Positions 17,901-26,647 of a stretch of DNA of 40,276 nucleotides are shown in pieces. The translations under genes and the position numbers were made by a program. The notes under the pieces are model-generated. The model was not told where the DNA came from. It did not search any database and worked only from the letters and a program-made list of their open reading frames with translations. This stretch comes from an uncultured cyanobacterium (GTDB lineage: Bacteria; Cyanobacteriota; Cyanobacteriia; PCC-6307; Cyanobiaceae): assembly GCA_913047395.1 (NCBI GenBank), contig CAJWUF010000004.1, positions 1-40,276 of the forward strand, given 5' to 3'. How positions within the stretch are numbered: the first letter of the stretch is position 1; every line of letters begins with the position of its first letter.

Positions 17901-19383
17901 CGGCAGCCTTAGCTCTCCACAAGCGAATGGCTTTTTAGTGATGGAGAACGGCGAGTTCGTCTTCATGGATCAGGCTTTTAAGGAGTTAGAGGCGAAAATG
18001 TTTTTCGACTTCAATCGCCTTGAAGTGCAGCACCTCAAGGCAAAGATTGGCGCTAATGGCATCTTGCAAGGTGCTGGAGCTATTGCCTTGCTTCGCCCTG
18101 CAGCAGAGGAGCATCCTCTGACTATTGAGATTAGTAAGTCTCGTTTTAAGTTGCCAATGGCTGATGTGGCGGTGGACGCCAATCTCAAGCTTAGAGGTGC
18201 ATTGCTAAAACCACTACTTGGCGGTGAGGTCACTATTGATGATGGTGCTATTACTCCTGCTGGTTCAGGATTAATGCGACCAATTACCTCTGTTGTTAAA
18301 TCAACCAAGAGGTCTGGTTCTGGATTGGCTTTAGTGGCTTCCAGCAGCAGCAAAGTTGTTGATGCCAACACCTTGCTCGAGCAGCAGTGGGATTTCAAGA
18401 AGCCTTTGGTATTGCTCGGACCGGATGTAGATGTCAACCGGAGTGAGATGTTGCGCTCTGTTATGCCAAATATTCCTGCCGTCAGATTCGATAATCTTCG
18501 ATTGAAGTTGGGGCCAGATCTGCGCATTTCGGCTAAGCCTCTAGCCAATTTCCGTACGCAAGGTTTGCTCACCTTGAATGGGTCTCTTGATCCAAACCTT
18601 CAGGTTCGTGGTGTGGTTTGGATGCTAAGCGGACGATTAAATCTATTTACGACTACCTTCAGCCTGGATCGACGAACTCCGAATGTGGCTGTGTTTACGC
18701 CATCTCAAGGTCTAATCCCCTACGTTGATGTAGCCATGACAAGTCAGGTTTCCGACAGCGTTAGCTTGGGCACCGATAGCGATGCTGCATCTTCGAATGT
18801 ATTTGATACCAATGGAACAGGTGCGTTGGGAGTCGGAGGACAGCTTCGGATGATCAAAGTAATGGTGAATGCAGAGGGCCCTGCAGATCGACTCTGGAGT
18901 CGTCAAAAAGGCAGCCAATCTCGACAGTACATTCAATTACGCAGTTCGCCGTCATTGCCTCGTGCTCAGTTGTTGGGATTGATTGGTGGAAATTCCTTGG
19001 CGGGGTTATCGGGAGACGATAGTGGTGCGGCATTGGCAACTGTGATTGGTCAATCTCTTCTTACTCCGTTGCTGGGAACGATCTCTGATGCTTTTAGTCA
19101 ACGAATGCAAATCACCCTTTCCCCTACATATGTCTCGCCAGAGGTGACAAGCAAAAGAGAACGAGTCTCTGGGCAGGTACCACCTTCGCTTGAACTGGTC
19201 ACCAATATTGGCATTGATGTCACTGAGCGACTTAATCTCTCGGTTTTAACGACACCAGACCGTAGCGCTATTCCTCCTCAGGGGACTCTTACCTATCAGA
19301 TCAGTCCCAACATTGATCTCTCCGGTTCTGTCGATAGTCAGGGAACCTGGCAAAGCCAGTTGCAATTGTTTTTTCGTTTTTAA
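14920..19383 (+). CDS. TamB/TIC236-like translocation and assembly protein
   Basis: This is a giant protein of 1487 residues. A single N-terminal membrane anchor (about 14-31, VLLLSGSLIVWVGADRLVAAL) is followed by very long beta-rich, hydrophobic-alternating sequence that fits the tube-like, lipid-channel fold of AsmA-like/TamB proteins. The C-terminal 300 residues match the TamB (DUF490) domain and end in the aromatic-rich LQLFFRF typical of that family. Known relatives bridge inner and outer membranes and serve outer-membrane protein assembly or lipid transfer; the plastid relative is TIC236. The cyanobacterial role is inferred. The ATG at 14920 gives a good signal anchor. The next gene starts within five bases of its stop. 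Confidence 0.85.
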   Translation: MGVRIPSLAKARWKRSAVLLLSGSLIVWVGADRLVAALFERLRPELEQKLSEPLGHPLKIGDYRGLRPLGLAIGPTEVLPGPKDNSRASLEGLTVSLAPLASLIRLRPVAVVTLEGSRLTLRRNNSGSYWVPGPTKGEPPPKIDLRLRFTQPARVNIQPANLKFTANARADVQLAQGWVKGAAQLGLPDQGRLFLEGSGRWDRLELDARVRLEKIRLKQLQGLLPGNEPLQLQGQIGGDFQLSLQQGRVGCDGALSLVGFQLRGGSFTESLSSREARISCREDQLQLPLSHWRYGPWTASVQGGARLNNSYEIDLKVNQKHQGHAFQARIDGPWHEPRLRASGRWSLDPKSPVDGPLQMKLQMRTNWRNPKTVKAILDSLEVNSPGLKVRARGPLYPQLGVSTQRLELAGTGWKSIPLLSGLLGNQSLVKGRVQLEGASFTPKLQLALAQQRNPLLEHWSLQAGWSAESGLLRIKQFSSPQLNVVADMPLSVDQGRLLIGELQAELNLSPFPLARVGSLLDTSMAGTLAASGQVRGPLWSIRPNLFIRVVNPEVGRLRLREAWQGNLSGLPTGGGILRMTSAGAVIPGQLSSQLGRNWLPKELTISRGAGELSLDGTPASYRWQLNNFSVEGVEVAMAAKQRFEGIYGQFSGSGSLGLQPLAVDGQVTISHPGLMGIQLRQALLQGKVANHSYELTGEFLPPDTGQITLDAQGQLGGELSAKAEARGLSARWLTSTAQQLATINDVAPPAVGDARDLGTLLVQTFGGSLDGQLKALVAAHSSLNDFNQRNRQSKVIHPEDLQGQMDAVIDLKGPDLAKLKLELKAKGHLWREGEDQDHALQIKPLFVTIQGPLHGGGGTFSLLHVPFSLLSLVAPLPTSLRGALGLSGRYNLGDGSPQLTADLVLENAKLADSTLNFDKGQISLADSLLKLDLALRSSSSQEPVTVIGQVPLDPSLPIDVRVESHGDGLRFLDGFAEGALTWKGGSSDLSLLLSGSLSSPQANGFLVMENGEFVFMDQAFKELEAKMFFDFNRLEVQHLKAKIGANGILQGAGAIALLRPAAEEHPLTIEISKSRFKLPMADVAVDANLKLRGALLKPLLGGEVTIDDGAITPAGSGLMRPITSVVKSTKRSGSGLALVASSSSKVVDANTLLEQQWDFKKPLVLLGPDVDVNRSEMLRSVMPNIPAVRFDNLRLKLGPDLRISAKPLANFRTQGLLTLNGSLDPNLQVRGVVWMLSGRLNLFTTTFSLDRRTPNVAVFTPSQGLIPYVDVAMTSQVSDSVSLGTDSDAASSNVFDTNGTGALGVGGQLRMIKVMVNAEGPADRLWSRQKGSQSRQYIQLRSSPSLPRAQLLGLIGGNSLAGLSGDDSGAALATVIGQSLLTPLLGTISDAFSQRMQITLSPTYVSPEVTSKRERVSGQVPPSLELVTNIGIDVTERLNLSVLTTPDRSAIPPQGTLTYQISPNIDLSGSVDSQGTWQSQLQLFFRF
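15574..15615 (+). repeat. 13-base inverted repeat inside the tamB-like gene
   Basis: CAATTGCAGGGGC (15574-15586) and its exact complement (15603-15615) flank a 16-base loop. It encodes the QLQG repeat of a QLQGLLPGNEPLQLQGQ stretch, so it may be a by-product of repeated peptide. No function is claimed. Confidence 0.6.
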
Positions 19384-19387
19384 CGCG

Positions 19388-20302
19388 TTGGCAACTGAAC
19401 CTCCTCAGTTCATTGGTGTCGATCTGGGCGGCACCGCGATCAAGGTGGCTCGATTTGATCGACTGGGCCATCTGCTGGCAGAAACCCAGTTACAAACTCC
19501 TCAACCCTCAATGCCGGGTGCTGTCACAGTTGCTCTTTGCGAGGCTATTGAGGCCGTTGATCCGAACCATCAGGCGGCGTTTGTCGGAGTGGGATTGCCA
19601 GGACCAATGGATGCCGAAGGGAGGGTGGCCAGAGTCTGCATCAACTTGCCTGGATGGTTGGAGGTTCCTTTAGCTGATTGGTTGGAACTACGTTTGAATC
19701 GGCAAGTTACCCTGGCAAATGATGGCAACTGTGCTCTTGTTGGAGAGGCATGGCAAGGTGCGGCTAGGGGCTTCCGCGACGTAGTTCTGCTCACTCTTGG
19801 GACAGGGGTTGGTGGTGGCGTAATGCTTGGTGGTCAGCTATTTACAGGTCATAACGGTGCTGCGGCTGAACCTGGGTTGATTGGTGTGGATCCCGAGGGC
19901 CCCAGTTGTAATAGTGGTAATCGGGGATCTTTGGAGCAGTACGCCAGCATTGGTGCTCTTCATCGTCTTTGGGATGGAGATCCAGAAGAGCTTTGCTGCC
20001 GTGCTGCTTCCGGAGATCGGGAAGCTCTTGAGATCTGGGAGGCTTATGGTCGGACCCTTGGTGTGGGCATCAGTTCCCTCGTGTATGTGTTTACGCCTGA
20101 GTTGGTGTTGGTCGGAGGGGGACTGGCGGGTGGTGCAGTGCATTTTCTGCCAGCGGTCCGTCAAGAGGTAGAGAAGCGGGTACAAGCTGTAAGTAGAGAG
20201 GGTTTGCAGATCCGTTCCTGCGCTCTCGGTAATGGGGCTGGCCGTATGGGTGCAGCACGGATTGCCTGTCTACGTCTCATGAGTGTCGGTAATGCCCCTT
20301 GA
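19388..20302 (+). CDS. ROK-family sugar kinase-like protein
   Basis: Translated from the TTG at 19388 it is 304 residues long, starting [20 protein letters not shown]. It has the first ATP-binding loop DLGGT (12-16), the sugar-binding, catalytic ANDGN with Asp112, and [11 protein letters not shown] proteins phosphorylate glucose or other sugars, or act as regulators. The ROK zinc site is degenerate: His of GEIGH is Leu164 here, and of the CxCGxxGC cluster only Cys174 remains, with Ser176 and Ser181 in the other places. A longer start at 19313 would overlap tamB by about 70 bases and add residues with no family match, so I prefer TTG. The gene begins four bases after the tamB-like stop. Confidence 0.8.
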   Translation: MATEPPQFIGVDLGGTAIKVARFDRLGHLLAETQLQTPQPSMPGAVTVALCEAIEAVDPNHQAAFVGVGLPGPMDAEGRVARVCINLPGWLEVPLADWLELRLNRQVTLANDGNCALVGEAWQGAARGFRDVVLLTLGTGVGGGVMLGGQLFTGHNGAAAEPGLIGVDPEGPSCNSGNRGSLEQYASIGALHRLWDGDPEELCCRAASGDREALEIWEAYGRTLGVGISSLVYVFTPELVLVGGGLAGGAVHFLPAVRQEVEKRVQAVSREGLQIRSCALGNGAGRMGAARIACLRLMSVGNAP

Positions 20303-20337
20303 GGCGCAATGATGAGTCACAGTTGAACCATGCTTTG

Positions 20338-21654
20338 ATGACAACTTCTCCTGGAGTCCCTGAGCCTTCGGCAGAGTTGCTTCAACTCGCTGTGAAAGTG
20401 CGGCGAGCAGCCATGGCACTTGGACAGAGCAATGATGATCAGCGGCGTAAAGCCTTGCTGGCTATGGCTACCTCTTTACTGTCTTGTTCAGAGCAGATTG
20501 TTACGGCCAATCGACAGGATTTGGAGAGGGCTAGAGCCGAAGGACTGGCTCCTGCACTATTGGCACGACTGAAGCTTGATGAAGCCAAACTCGTTTCGGC
20601 TATTGAGGGGGTTCGGCAGTTGGCCCAGTTGCCTGATCCCCTTGGGCAGCTTCAGTTGCATCGAGAATTGGATCAAGGTTTGGTATTGGAGCGCATCACA
20701 GTTCCTCTAGGGGTGCTTGGGGTGATTTTCGAGGCGCGCCCAGATGCAGTGATTCAGATCGCCTCACTTGCGATTCGATCTGGCAATGGCGCCATTCTCA
20801 AAGGCGGCAGCGAAGCGAACTGCACTAATGAGGCGATTATGGAGGCCTTGAAAAAGGGTTTATCCGCAACTGAGGTTGATTTCAACGCACTTGCTTTGCT
20901 TACAACCCGTAAGGAGAGCATTGCATTGTTACGACTTGATGGGTTGGTGGATCTAATCATCCCCCGCGGGAGCAACGAGCTGGTGCGATTTATTCAAGAC
21001 AACACGCGAATTCCGGTGTTGGGTCATGCTGACGGCATCTGTCACCTCTATGTCGATGCGTCGGTCGATCTGGAGCAGGCTTTGCAAATTGCGATCGACA
21101 GTAAAACCCAATATCCCGCAGCGTGTAATGCCATTGAGACCCTGCTGATTCATCAGTCCATTGCTCCGTCGTTTTTGGCAATTGCAATCCCTGCCTTCCG
21201 TCAGGCTGGGGTTCGTCTTGTTGGCGATTCGGCCAGCCGTGCTTTGGGCGTAGTAGAGGTTGCTAGTGAGGAGGATTGGGCTACGGAGTATCTCGATTTA
21301 ATCCTCTCAGTGAGGGTGGTTCCAGACATGGATGCTGCCCTGGATCACATCCGTAGCTATGGCTCGCGTCATACGGAGGCGATTGTTAGCAATGATAAAA
21401 AGACGGCCGAATATTTTCTTCGATCTGTCGATAGTGCTGGGGTCTATCACAATTGCTCCACTCGTTTTGCCGATGGGTTTCGTTATGGCTTTGGAGCTGA
21501 GGTCGGCATTAGCACTCAGACCTTGCCACCAAGGGGCCCAGTTGGATTGGAAGGCCTTGTTACCTATCGCTATCGCTTGCGTGGGGAAGGTCACATCGTT
21601 GCGGACTATGCCAATGGCAAGAGCATCTTCTCTCACCGGGATCTGCCGCTGTGA
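20338..21654 (+). CDS. proA: gamma-glutamyl phosphate reductase
   Basis: ProA reduces gamma-glutamyl phosphate to glutamate semialdehyde with NADPH, the second step of proline synthesis. From the ATG at 20338 it has 438 residues. The aldehyde-dehydrogenase-like fold shows [20 protein letters not shown] and GSNELVR. The catalytic Cys263 lies in [14 protein letters not shown], and the family signature near 280-330 is present. The in-frame ATG at 20299 would overlap the ROK gene and adds 13 residues unlike the family, so I take the second. The stop overlaps the start of folB (GTGA). No proB is nearby. Confidence 0.96.
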   Translation: MTTSPGVPEPSAELLQLAVKVRRAAMALGQSNDDQRRKALLAMATSLLSCSEQIVTANRQDLERARAEGLAPALLARLKLDEAKLVSAIEGVRQLAQLPDPLGQLQLHRELDQGLVLERITVPLGVLGVIFEARPDAVIQIASLAIRSGNGAILKGGSEANCTNEAIMEALKKGLSATEVDFNALALLTTRKESIALLRLDGLVDLIIPRGSNELVRFIQDNTRIPVLGHADGICHLYVDASVDLEQALQIAIDSKTQYPAACNAIETLLIHQSIAPSFLAIAIPAFRQAGVRLVGDSASRALGVVEVASEEDWATEYLDLILSVRVVPDMDAALDHIRSYGSRHTEAIVSNDKKTAEYFLRSVDSAGVYHNCSTRFADGFRYGFGAEVGISTQTLPPRGPVGLEGLVTYRYRLRGEGHIVADYANGKSIFSHRDLPL

Positions 21655-22034
21655 TTAATCGTCTCCCTTTAGGAGCCATTCATGTTAACGATGTGCGTTT
21701 GTGGGCTCACGTTGGGGTGCTTGACCATGAAAGGCGTGATGGTCAGTGGTTCAGCTTGGATTTCAGCCTTTGGTTAGACCTTGATAAAGCTGCACTGAAT
21801 GATGATCTCAATGCCACTGCGGACTACAGCTTGGCTATTAGTGCAATGCAACGACTTTCCTTCGAACTTACTTGTTTCACCATTGAGCACTTCAGCGAGC
21901 GACTGCTTGCACTCTTGGAGGATCTCTACGGCCCTGTGCCGATGCGAGTGTTAGTGCGGAAATGTGCTGCACCAGTGCCTGGGTTTAGTGGCAGTGTGGC
22001 TGTGGAGAGGCGTCGCCATTGGCCGACACCCTGA
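21651..22034 (+). CDS. folB: dihydroneopterin aldolase
   Basis: FolB splits dihydroneopterin to hydroxymethyl-dihydropterin and glycolaldehyde in folate synthesis. The 127-residue protein has the tunnelling (T-fold) layout. [20 protein letters not shown] carries the conserved Glu, ATADYS is a substrate-binding patch, and [13 protein letters not shown] and [10 protein letters not shown] give the catalytic Lys. It starts with GTG at 21651, overlapping the proA stop by four bases (GTGA), which implies translational coupling. It is slightly longer than the average 120 residues, with a short tail [10 protein letters not shown]. Confidence 0.88.
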   Translation: MINRLPLGAIHVNDVRLWAHVGVLDHERRDGQWFSLDFSLWLDLDKAALNDDLNATADYSLAISAMQRLSFELTCFTIEHFSERLLALLEDLYGPVPMRVLVRKCAAPVPGFSGSVAVERRRHWPTP

Positions 22035-22055
22035 CTTCTTTTTTGATTGTTTGCA

Positions 22056-22676
22056 ATGCTTACGGATGTCGCATCAGTGGCTCGACCCCATCGTCCGCTG
22101 GTACTTGTGCATGGTCTTTGGGATACCCCGAAGCTTTTTGGACGCTTGGTGAAGGTGCTCGAACAGCATCAGGTTCCTCTGCTGATACCTCATCTGCCTC
22201 ATCGATTGGGGGTTGTTCCGCTTTCTACGTTGGCTAATACGTTGGATGCTCTGATCGTTGAGCAATGGGGGTCTGAAATGGTTATCGATGTGCTGGGCTT
22301 TTCAATGGGAGGTGTGATTAGTCGCATTTGGCTGCAACAGTTTGGTGGTGCACGGCGCACAAGTCGTTTCCTGAGTGTGGGTAGCCCACAGCAAGGAACT
22401 TTCACAGCCCAGTTGATTCCAAGTTGGTTATTTGCTGGCTTGGCAGATATGAAGCGCGGTAGCCCCTTGTTGCACAAGCTCAATAGTGACGTCGCTGCAT
22501 TGCAGGACCTTGACTGCACTAGTTTTTTCTGTCGATGGGACTTGATGGTGTTTCCAGGTTGGCAAGCTGTGTTGCCTGTAGGAAAGCAACAGGAGGTTCC
22601 CGTGATAACTCATCAACAGTTGATGTCGCATCCACGGGCTTTGGAGTTACTGGTCTCAACGCTTTTTGATGATTGA
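22056..22676 (+). CDS. small alpha/beta-hydrolase, lipase-like
   Basis: This protein of about 206 residues has the lipase core. The oxyanion segment VLVHGLWD lies near residue 19, and the nucleophile elbow GFSMGG places Ser83. The conserved VGSPQQGT turn and the DLMVFPG and late H-rich elements (VPVITHQQLMSHP) fit the acid and His of the triad. It is short, comparable to triacylglycerol lipase-type or PGAP1-like minimal hydrolases. The substrate is unknown. I start at the ATG at 22056; a TTG at 22047 would add three residues. It follows folB after 21 bases and is probably in the same transcript. Confidence 0.75.
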   Translation: MLTDVASVARPHRPLVLVHGLWDTPKLFGRLVKVLEQHQVPLLIPHLPHRLGVVPLSTLANTLDALIVEQWGSEMVIDVLGFSMGGVISRIWLQQFGGARRTSRFLSVGSPQQGTFTAQLIPSWLFAGLADMKRGSPLLHKLNSDVAALQDLDCTSFFCRWDLMVFPGWQAVLPVGKQQEVPVITHQQLMSHPRALELLVSTLFDD

Positions 22677-22735
22677 CTTGGCGAACTTGAGTCAAATTGC
22701 CAAACTGAGTTCAAATTCATTTGGAGAGTCCACAA

Positions 22736-23437
22736 ATGTGTTTTTCCGCTTCAGCTAGCTACACGGCATCTGCTCTACTTATGCCTCTAGGTTTATATAC
22801 GCATCATCTTGCTGCGGAAGCAAAGCGTCCCGGTTATAGACCTTTGGCCTTGGTGCCGTTTTTCTTCGGGGTGCAGCAATTGATTGAGGGTATGGTTTGG
22901 ACTGGTTTGGGTCATGGCGCAGAAGGGGTTGCTCCGATCCAGCCGCTCACGACAATTACCTCGGTTGGCTTTTTGTTTTTTGCATATTGCTTCTGGATGA
23001 TATGGATTCCATGGAGCGCTTATTCAATTGCACGTTTTTCAGAGAATGAACAGAAAAAACATATTTTGCGTTGGATTTGGGGCATCGGGACAGTACTTGG
23101 ACTCTCATTCTGGCTACCTTTGTTAGTGCATCCACCGATGGTTCAACCAGCAATTGAAACAGGTGGAAGAATTGTTTATAATGTTGATAGCATCTTCCAT
23201 AATTTTATTAATAACGAGCCTGTTGGTGAGTTGATTTACTGGTGTTGGATTGTTATTCCTTTGATTGCTCTTAAAGATAAGGCAGTTAAGCTCTTTGGGC
23301 TCTTAATTGTCCTGTCAATTATTCTCACTATGATCACCTATAGTATGGCCTTTAATTCTGTTTGGTGCTTCTACAGTGCCATTCTTTCGGTTGTGGTTCT
23401 TTGGATCGTTAACCGCCCTGAGATGCGCAGTGCCTGA
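22736..23437 (+). CDS. DUF6629-like membrane protein
   Basis: This is a 233-residue protein with about six membrane segments. The start MCFSASASYTASALLMPLG and the EGMVWTGL block after PFFFGVQQ are typical of DUF6629 membrane proteins, whose function is not known. An extra five codons upstream do not fit the family start, so ATG 22736 is preferred; a GGAG lies about ten bases before it. Charged residues cluster in the loop FSENEQKKH. It opens a run of three membrane-associated genes on the plus strand. Confidence 0.65.
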   Translation: MCFSASASYTASALLMPLGLYTHHLAAEAKRPGYRPLALVPFFFGVQQLIEGMVWTGLGHGAEGVAPIQPLTTITSVGFLFFAYCFWMIWIPWSAYSIARFSENEQKKHILRWIWGIGTVLGLSFWLPLLVHPPMVQPAIETGGRIVYNVDSIFHNFINNEPVGELIYWCWIVIPLIALKDKAVKLFGLLIVLSIILTMITYSMAFNSVWCFYSAILSVVVLWIVNRPEMRSA

Positions 23438-23495
23438 AGCTCTTCAGAGCTGCTTGGTCAGTTTAAGTGATTTTCTTGATTTCTTAGTTCAATCA

Positions 23496-23996
23496 ATGAT
23501 CAAGATGGAAGCTGGATTATGGCTTCTACTGGGAGTCGGCTTTTCAATGTCGGCTTCCCATCTTTTTTCATTGCTGGCCAATCGCCTTAAGCCTATTCAA
23601 ATCGCTGTGCATTTGGCAGTTGATGCACTTGGTCTTTGCCTGGCATTTTTATTGGGGATTTTTTGTGACAGCTTGATTCTTACTTTGATGGAGTCAGTAC
23701 CGCTGCAGCCTATTACCTTTGCCAGTCAAATGACGGCAGCCTTATGGCCTGGACTTTTTTATGTGCTTGTTGGTGCTCCCTACGTTAGTGATTTGATCGC
23801 TGTGACCATTTTTGCTTGGATTCATCTTAATGCACTTCTTTTGCTAAGGGCTTTTTACTCTATTCCTCTTCAAGAAGGATTGATAATCACTTTCCCTGGT
23901 TTTGTTTTGGCCCTTGTTATGATCGCACTTCTTTTTGCTCAGCGTTGGCGATCAAGTTATGCCGAGTTGGCACGTGAAGCTCCTGCTAAGTACTGA
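23496..23996 (+). CDS. hypothetical membrane protein
   Basis: From the ATG at 23496 this is a 166-residue protein with four to five hydrophobic segments: VGFSMSASHLFSLL, FLLGIFCDSLIL, WPGLFYVLVGAPYV, IWIHLN-like, and a C-terminal helix. No motif of a known family is visible. A longer start at 23376 would overlap the previous gene by about 60 bases and add a poorly matching N-terminus, so it is not preferred. Its codons look A+T-rich, as in its neighbours. It ends 19 bases before the next gene, so the three genes 22736-25107 may be one operon. Confidence 0.6.
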   Translation: MIKMEAGLWLLLGVGFSMSASHLFSLLANRLKPIQIAVHLAVDALGLCLAFLLGIFCDSLILTLMESVPLQPITFASQMTAALWPGLFYVLVGAPYVSDLIAVTIFAWIHLNALLLLRAFYSIPLQEGLIITFPGFVLALVMIALLFAQRWRSSYAELAREAPAKY

Positions 23997-24015
23997 TTTA
24001 AGGATTTCCTAGATT

Positions 24016-25107
24016 ATGCTTTTATCACGCTCTTGGCTTCGACATCGGCGAGAACAGCTTCGTTTAAGCCGCAGATTGGTAGTTGTCTTGCTTGTAGCAG
24101 GTGTAATTGCATCCTCTTTCTGCGTGGCTGCTATACGTCACGATGCCATGGCATTGATTAGTGGTGAATCTTTTTATGAGTTGCTGAAGTTTGCGGTTCT
24201 TGTACTGGCCATCCTGATTCCCTTGTCAGGAATCTATTCGGTGATGCTTGACTTCGTTTTTTGGGAAGGATGGTTGGATGGTCTGCCAGATCCCAAAGAA
24301 CTGTTTACAGATGTTCCGCCGAAAAATTCTGGACATCTTAACTATATTATTTATCTAGATGGGATTCACCAGAGCGAAGAAGATCACCCTCCCAGAGTCA
24401 GTCAATTTCTTGCCAAGCTAGAAGAAGGTATTGATGCAGATTCAATGTTAGTAAAAGGAATTGAGGCTTATACGGTTATGCCTGTTGCACTTCGCTCAGT
24501 TTCTTATAGTCAGTGGTTCTGGCGATGGCTATTTTCATTGCAGGAGGAGCACCCTAATGCATTGGTTAGCTTTATAAGTAGCTTTTTTGTTCAGGCGAAT
24601 AATGTTATCAAGGTGGGCATTTCTTCTGATCGACGCTATGGGCCAGTGATGAATTATGAGCTTTCTTTGAAGATTGCACGGCGTTTAGAGTCTGTTGGCT
24701 TTCATCCCAGCAGTGCTGAGCGTTTGGTTTTGGTTGGTTATAGCGGAGGAGGAGAGATGGCTATCGGTACAGCGGAGATGTTGCAAAGGTTATGTCGGGT
24801 TCCGGTACAGGTGATCACTGTCTGCGGTGTATTTAGTGGTAATGGTTCTTTGGATGATATTGATCGTGTAGCGATGGTTGTTGGTAGTAAAGATCCTGTT
24901 GCTGCTTTTGGTCGATTGGCTTACCCAGGGCGTTTACCAATGCTGCCGCTTTCAAACTGGAATCGATGGCAGCGTCATCGGAAGTTGGCGCGTTATCAAA
25001 TTACTGATATGAGCCATAGTGGATCTTCTGGACCATTTAGTGATTGTTTTAGTCCACAGGTAGTCGGTGCAATTTGTCGTGAATTGGTTTGTTCGGCTCC
25101 TAACTGA
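24016..25107 (+). CDS. membrane-anchored alpha/beta-hydrolase-like protein
   Basis: This 363-residue protein has two N-terminal membrane segments (about 21-40 and 56-80), then a soluble hydrolase-like domain. GYSGGGEMAIGTAEML holds a nucleophile elbow with Ser243. SKDPV (Asp293) and MSHSG (His334) are placed to complete the triad, all in order. It probably acts on membrane or lipid-associated substrates, but nothing specific can be assigned. It ends 37 bases before the convergent gene. Its sequence is divergent, and I know no named family beyond the alpha/beta-hydrolase-like motifs. Confidence 0.6.
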   Translation: MLLSRSWLRHRREQLRLSRRLVVVLLVAGVIASSFCVAAIRHDAMALISGESFYELLKFAVLVLAILIPLSGIYSVMLDFVFWEGWLDGLPDPKELFTDVPPKNSGHLNYIIYLDGIHQSEEDHPPRVSQFLAKLEEGIDADSMLVKGIEAYTVMPVALRSVSYSQWFWRWLFSLQEEHPNALVSFISSFFVQANNVIKVGISSDRRYGPVMNYELSLKIARRLESVGFHPSSAERLVLVGYSGGGEMAIGTAEMLQRLCRVPVQVITVCGVFSGNGSLDDIDRVAMVVGSKDPVAAFGRLAYPGRLPMLPLSNWNRWQRHRKLARYQITDMSHSGSSGPFSDCFSPQVVGAICRELVCSAPN

Positions 25108-25144
25108 ATTTTCTATTACTTAGAAGCTGTTGTATGTAGCGATT

Positions 25145-26647
25145 CTATTTAAGAGTTTCTCCGTTGAGTTCTCTGACTAGCTCAAAAGGGCTATGGCTTG
25201 GTTGAGTGCTTACAAGTCTTTGTCTTGCTGCCTTTCGTGCAGATCCCTGAAGGCACAGATCCTGAGGCAATGTGTCTAGAGACCATCGGTAGCGATCTGC
25301 CACGCTGCTGTTGATAATGAATCCCTGCCCAAGAAGTGTTTCGAGGCTTCGGCGAAGCCTTTCTCGCCATAGACCTCCGAGTGTTATAGGAAACAAACTA
25401 GAGGAACCATTTAGGCCATGCTCGAGCAGAGCTGTTGAATCAATGCAATAGCCCAGAGCCCCATAGCCACCAAGGTGTAGGTGATCTGTGCTGGCTGCCA
25501 AGTTATGCACTGCTGCCATTAATTCGGTGAACTCCATTGCATCGCTGAGACGTTGACCAGTGAATGGCTCGCCTGGGTATGCGACTGTCCCGTTATGGCG
25601 ATCGTTCTGCCAGGGACGGTGCAGATCATTCATGGCGGCCCAGCCATTTACTCCTTCTATTCCCTGGTAGTACTGCAGCAGAATGTTGTCGCCCTTTTGT
25701 GGCTTGAGCTCCATTTCGAAGCTGCAATGCGGTAGCAGCGCGAGGATCTCCTGATTGTGCTCATCTTCAAGGCCGGTTCGATATGGCACTGCTAGAGGAA
25801 TCTGTCGCCAACCCCCGCTTTCAACTGGCTGGCTGGCTCCCAGTCCGAAGCTGGCAACACTGGCTCTGATTCTTCCACGACATTGCCAACCCTGATTGAT
25901 CAACAGATCAATTAGAGATTGCCCTGAGGGAAGACCCTCGAAGACAAAGGCTTCTGAGGGGTTCCATTGCGCTGGAAGGCGATTGGCGGCAAGGCGGTTG
26001 AGCACTTGGGCCAGGATTTTATTCATTCTCTGCGATGACTTGTTTTGAATCATTGCCAACCCTTCGTTATGCCAGACCAGTGCATTACCGAGTGCGGCAA
26101 GGCGTTCCTTTAAAGGGGGTGGGCAAGCACCCTTTCCCTTGTCATGTTGAGTTGTCCCTGCTGTGGATGGTAATTGTCGATTCGCTAGCGCTTGGCAGCT
26201 GTTTAGATCGTTTGGCAGGGCTATGTCATGACCTGGTTCTAGGGCGATTGATTCTTGACGCCAGCGTTCAATGGCATTTGGCTGTTGGCTTTCTCGAGGG
26301 GGTATTAGATGCTGGAGGTCATCTGCAAGGGCTGCCAGTAGCAAAGGACTTAGTAGGCCATCTCCTAATAGGGCGGCAATTCCTCTTAGTCGCTCTGGCA
26401 GGTAGGCGGGAGCCATTCGCCAGCCCCTCGGAAGGATGGCCAGTAGTGGTATCAGGCGTTGATGGTTTAGATCACGCAACAACTCACTAAGTAGTTGGTC
26501 ACGGCGGATGCCCTGCCGCAGGCAGCTGGTCTCAAGTACGTTCTGCAGTCCGATGAGTGCTGCAATGTGCGTCTGGTCATGCTCGTCTATTCCCCAGTTT
26601 TGAGATAGGCCGAGGGGATCTTTAGACAGCGGTATCTTTTCAGTCAT
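25145..26647 (-). CDS. conserved-looking hypothetical protein
   Basis: This is a 500-residue soluble protein with no signal peptide or membrane helix. The N-terminal half is helix-rich (e.g. LSELLRDLNHQRLIPLLAILPRGWRMAPAYLPERLR) and the C-terminal half has more strands and many polar residues, with motifs such as YPGEPFTGQRLSDAMEFTEL. No known catalytic motif is recognised. It overlaps the M3 peptidase gene by eight bases (start in the stop region), so it is likely translated from the same message. The context may suggest a protein-quality role, but that is only inference from the neighbour. Confidence 0.6.
   Translation of the reverse strand: MTEKIPLSKDPLGLSQNWGIDEHDQTHIAALIGLQNVLETSCLRQGIRRDQLLSELLRDLNHQRLIPLLAILPRGWRMAPAYLPERLRGIAALLGDGLLSPLLLAALADDLQHLIPPRESQQPNAIERWRQESIALEPGHDIALPNDLNSCQALANRQLPSTAGTTQHDKGKGACPPPLKERLAALGNALVWHNEGLAMIQNKSSQRMNKILAQVLNRLAANRLPAQWNPSEAFVFEGLPSGQSLIDLLINQGWQCRGRIRASVASFGLGASQPVESGGWRQIPLAVPYRTGLEDEHNQEILALLPHCSFEMELKPQKGDNILLQYYQGIEGVNGWAAMNDLHRPWQNDRHNGTVAYPGEPFTGQRLSDAMEFTELMAAVHNLAASTDHLHLGGYGALGYCIDSTALLEHGLNGSSSLFPITLGGLWRERLRRSLETLLGQGFIINSSVADRYRWSLDTLPQDLCLQGSARKAARQRLVSTQPSHSPFELVRELNGETLK

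Noticed and set aside
17970-18572. 200-residue open frame antisense to the tamB-like gene
   Set aside because: It lies wholly inside a well-supported gene, has no recognisable motif or start signal, and its composition is that of an antisense frame of a long beta-rich coding sequence.
26035-26490. 151-residue plus-strand frame inside the 500-residue minus-strand gene
   Set aside because: No family resemblance; the opposite strand has the better supported gene with start coupling to the peptidase.
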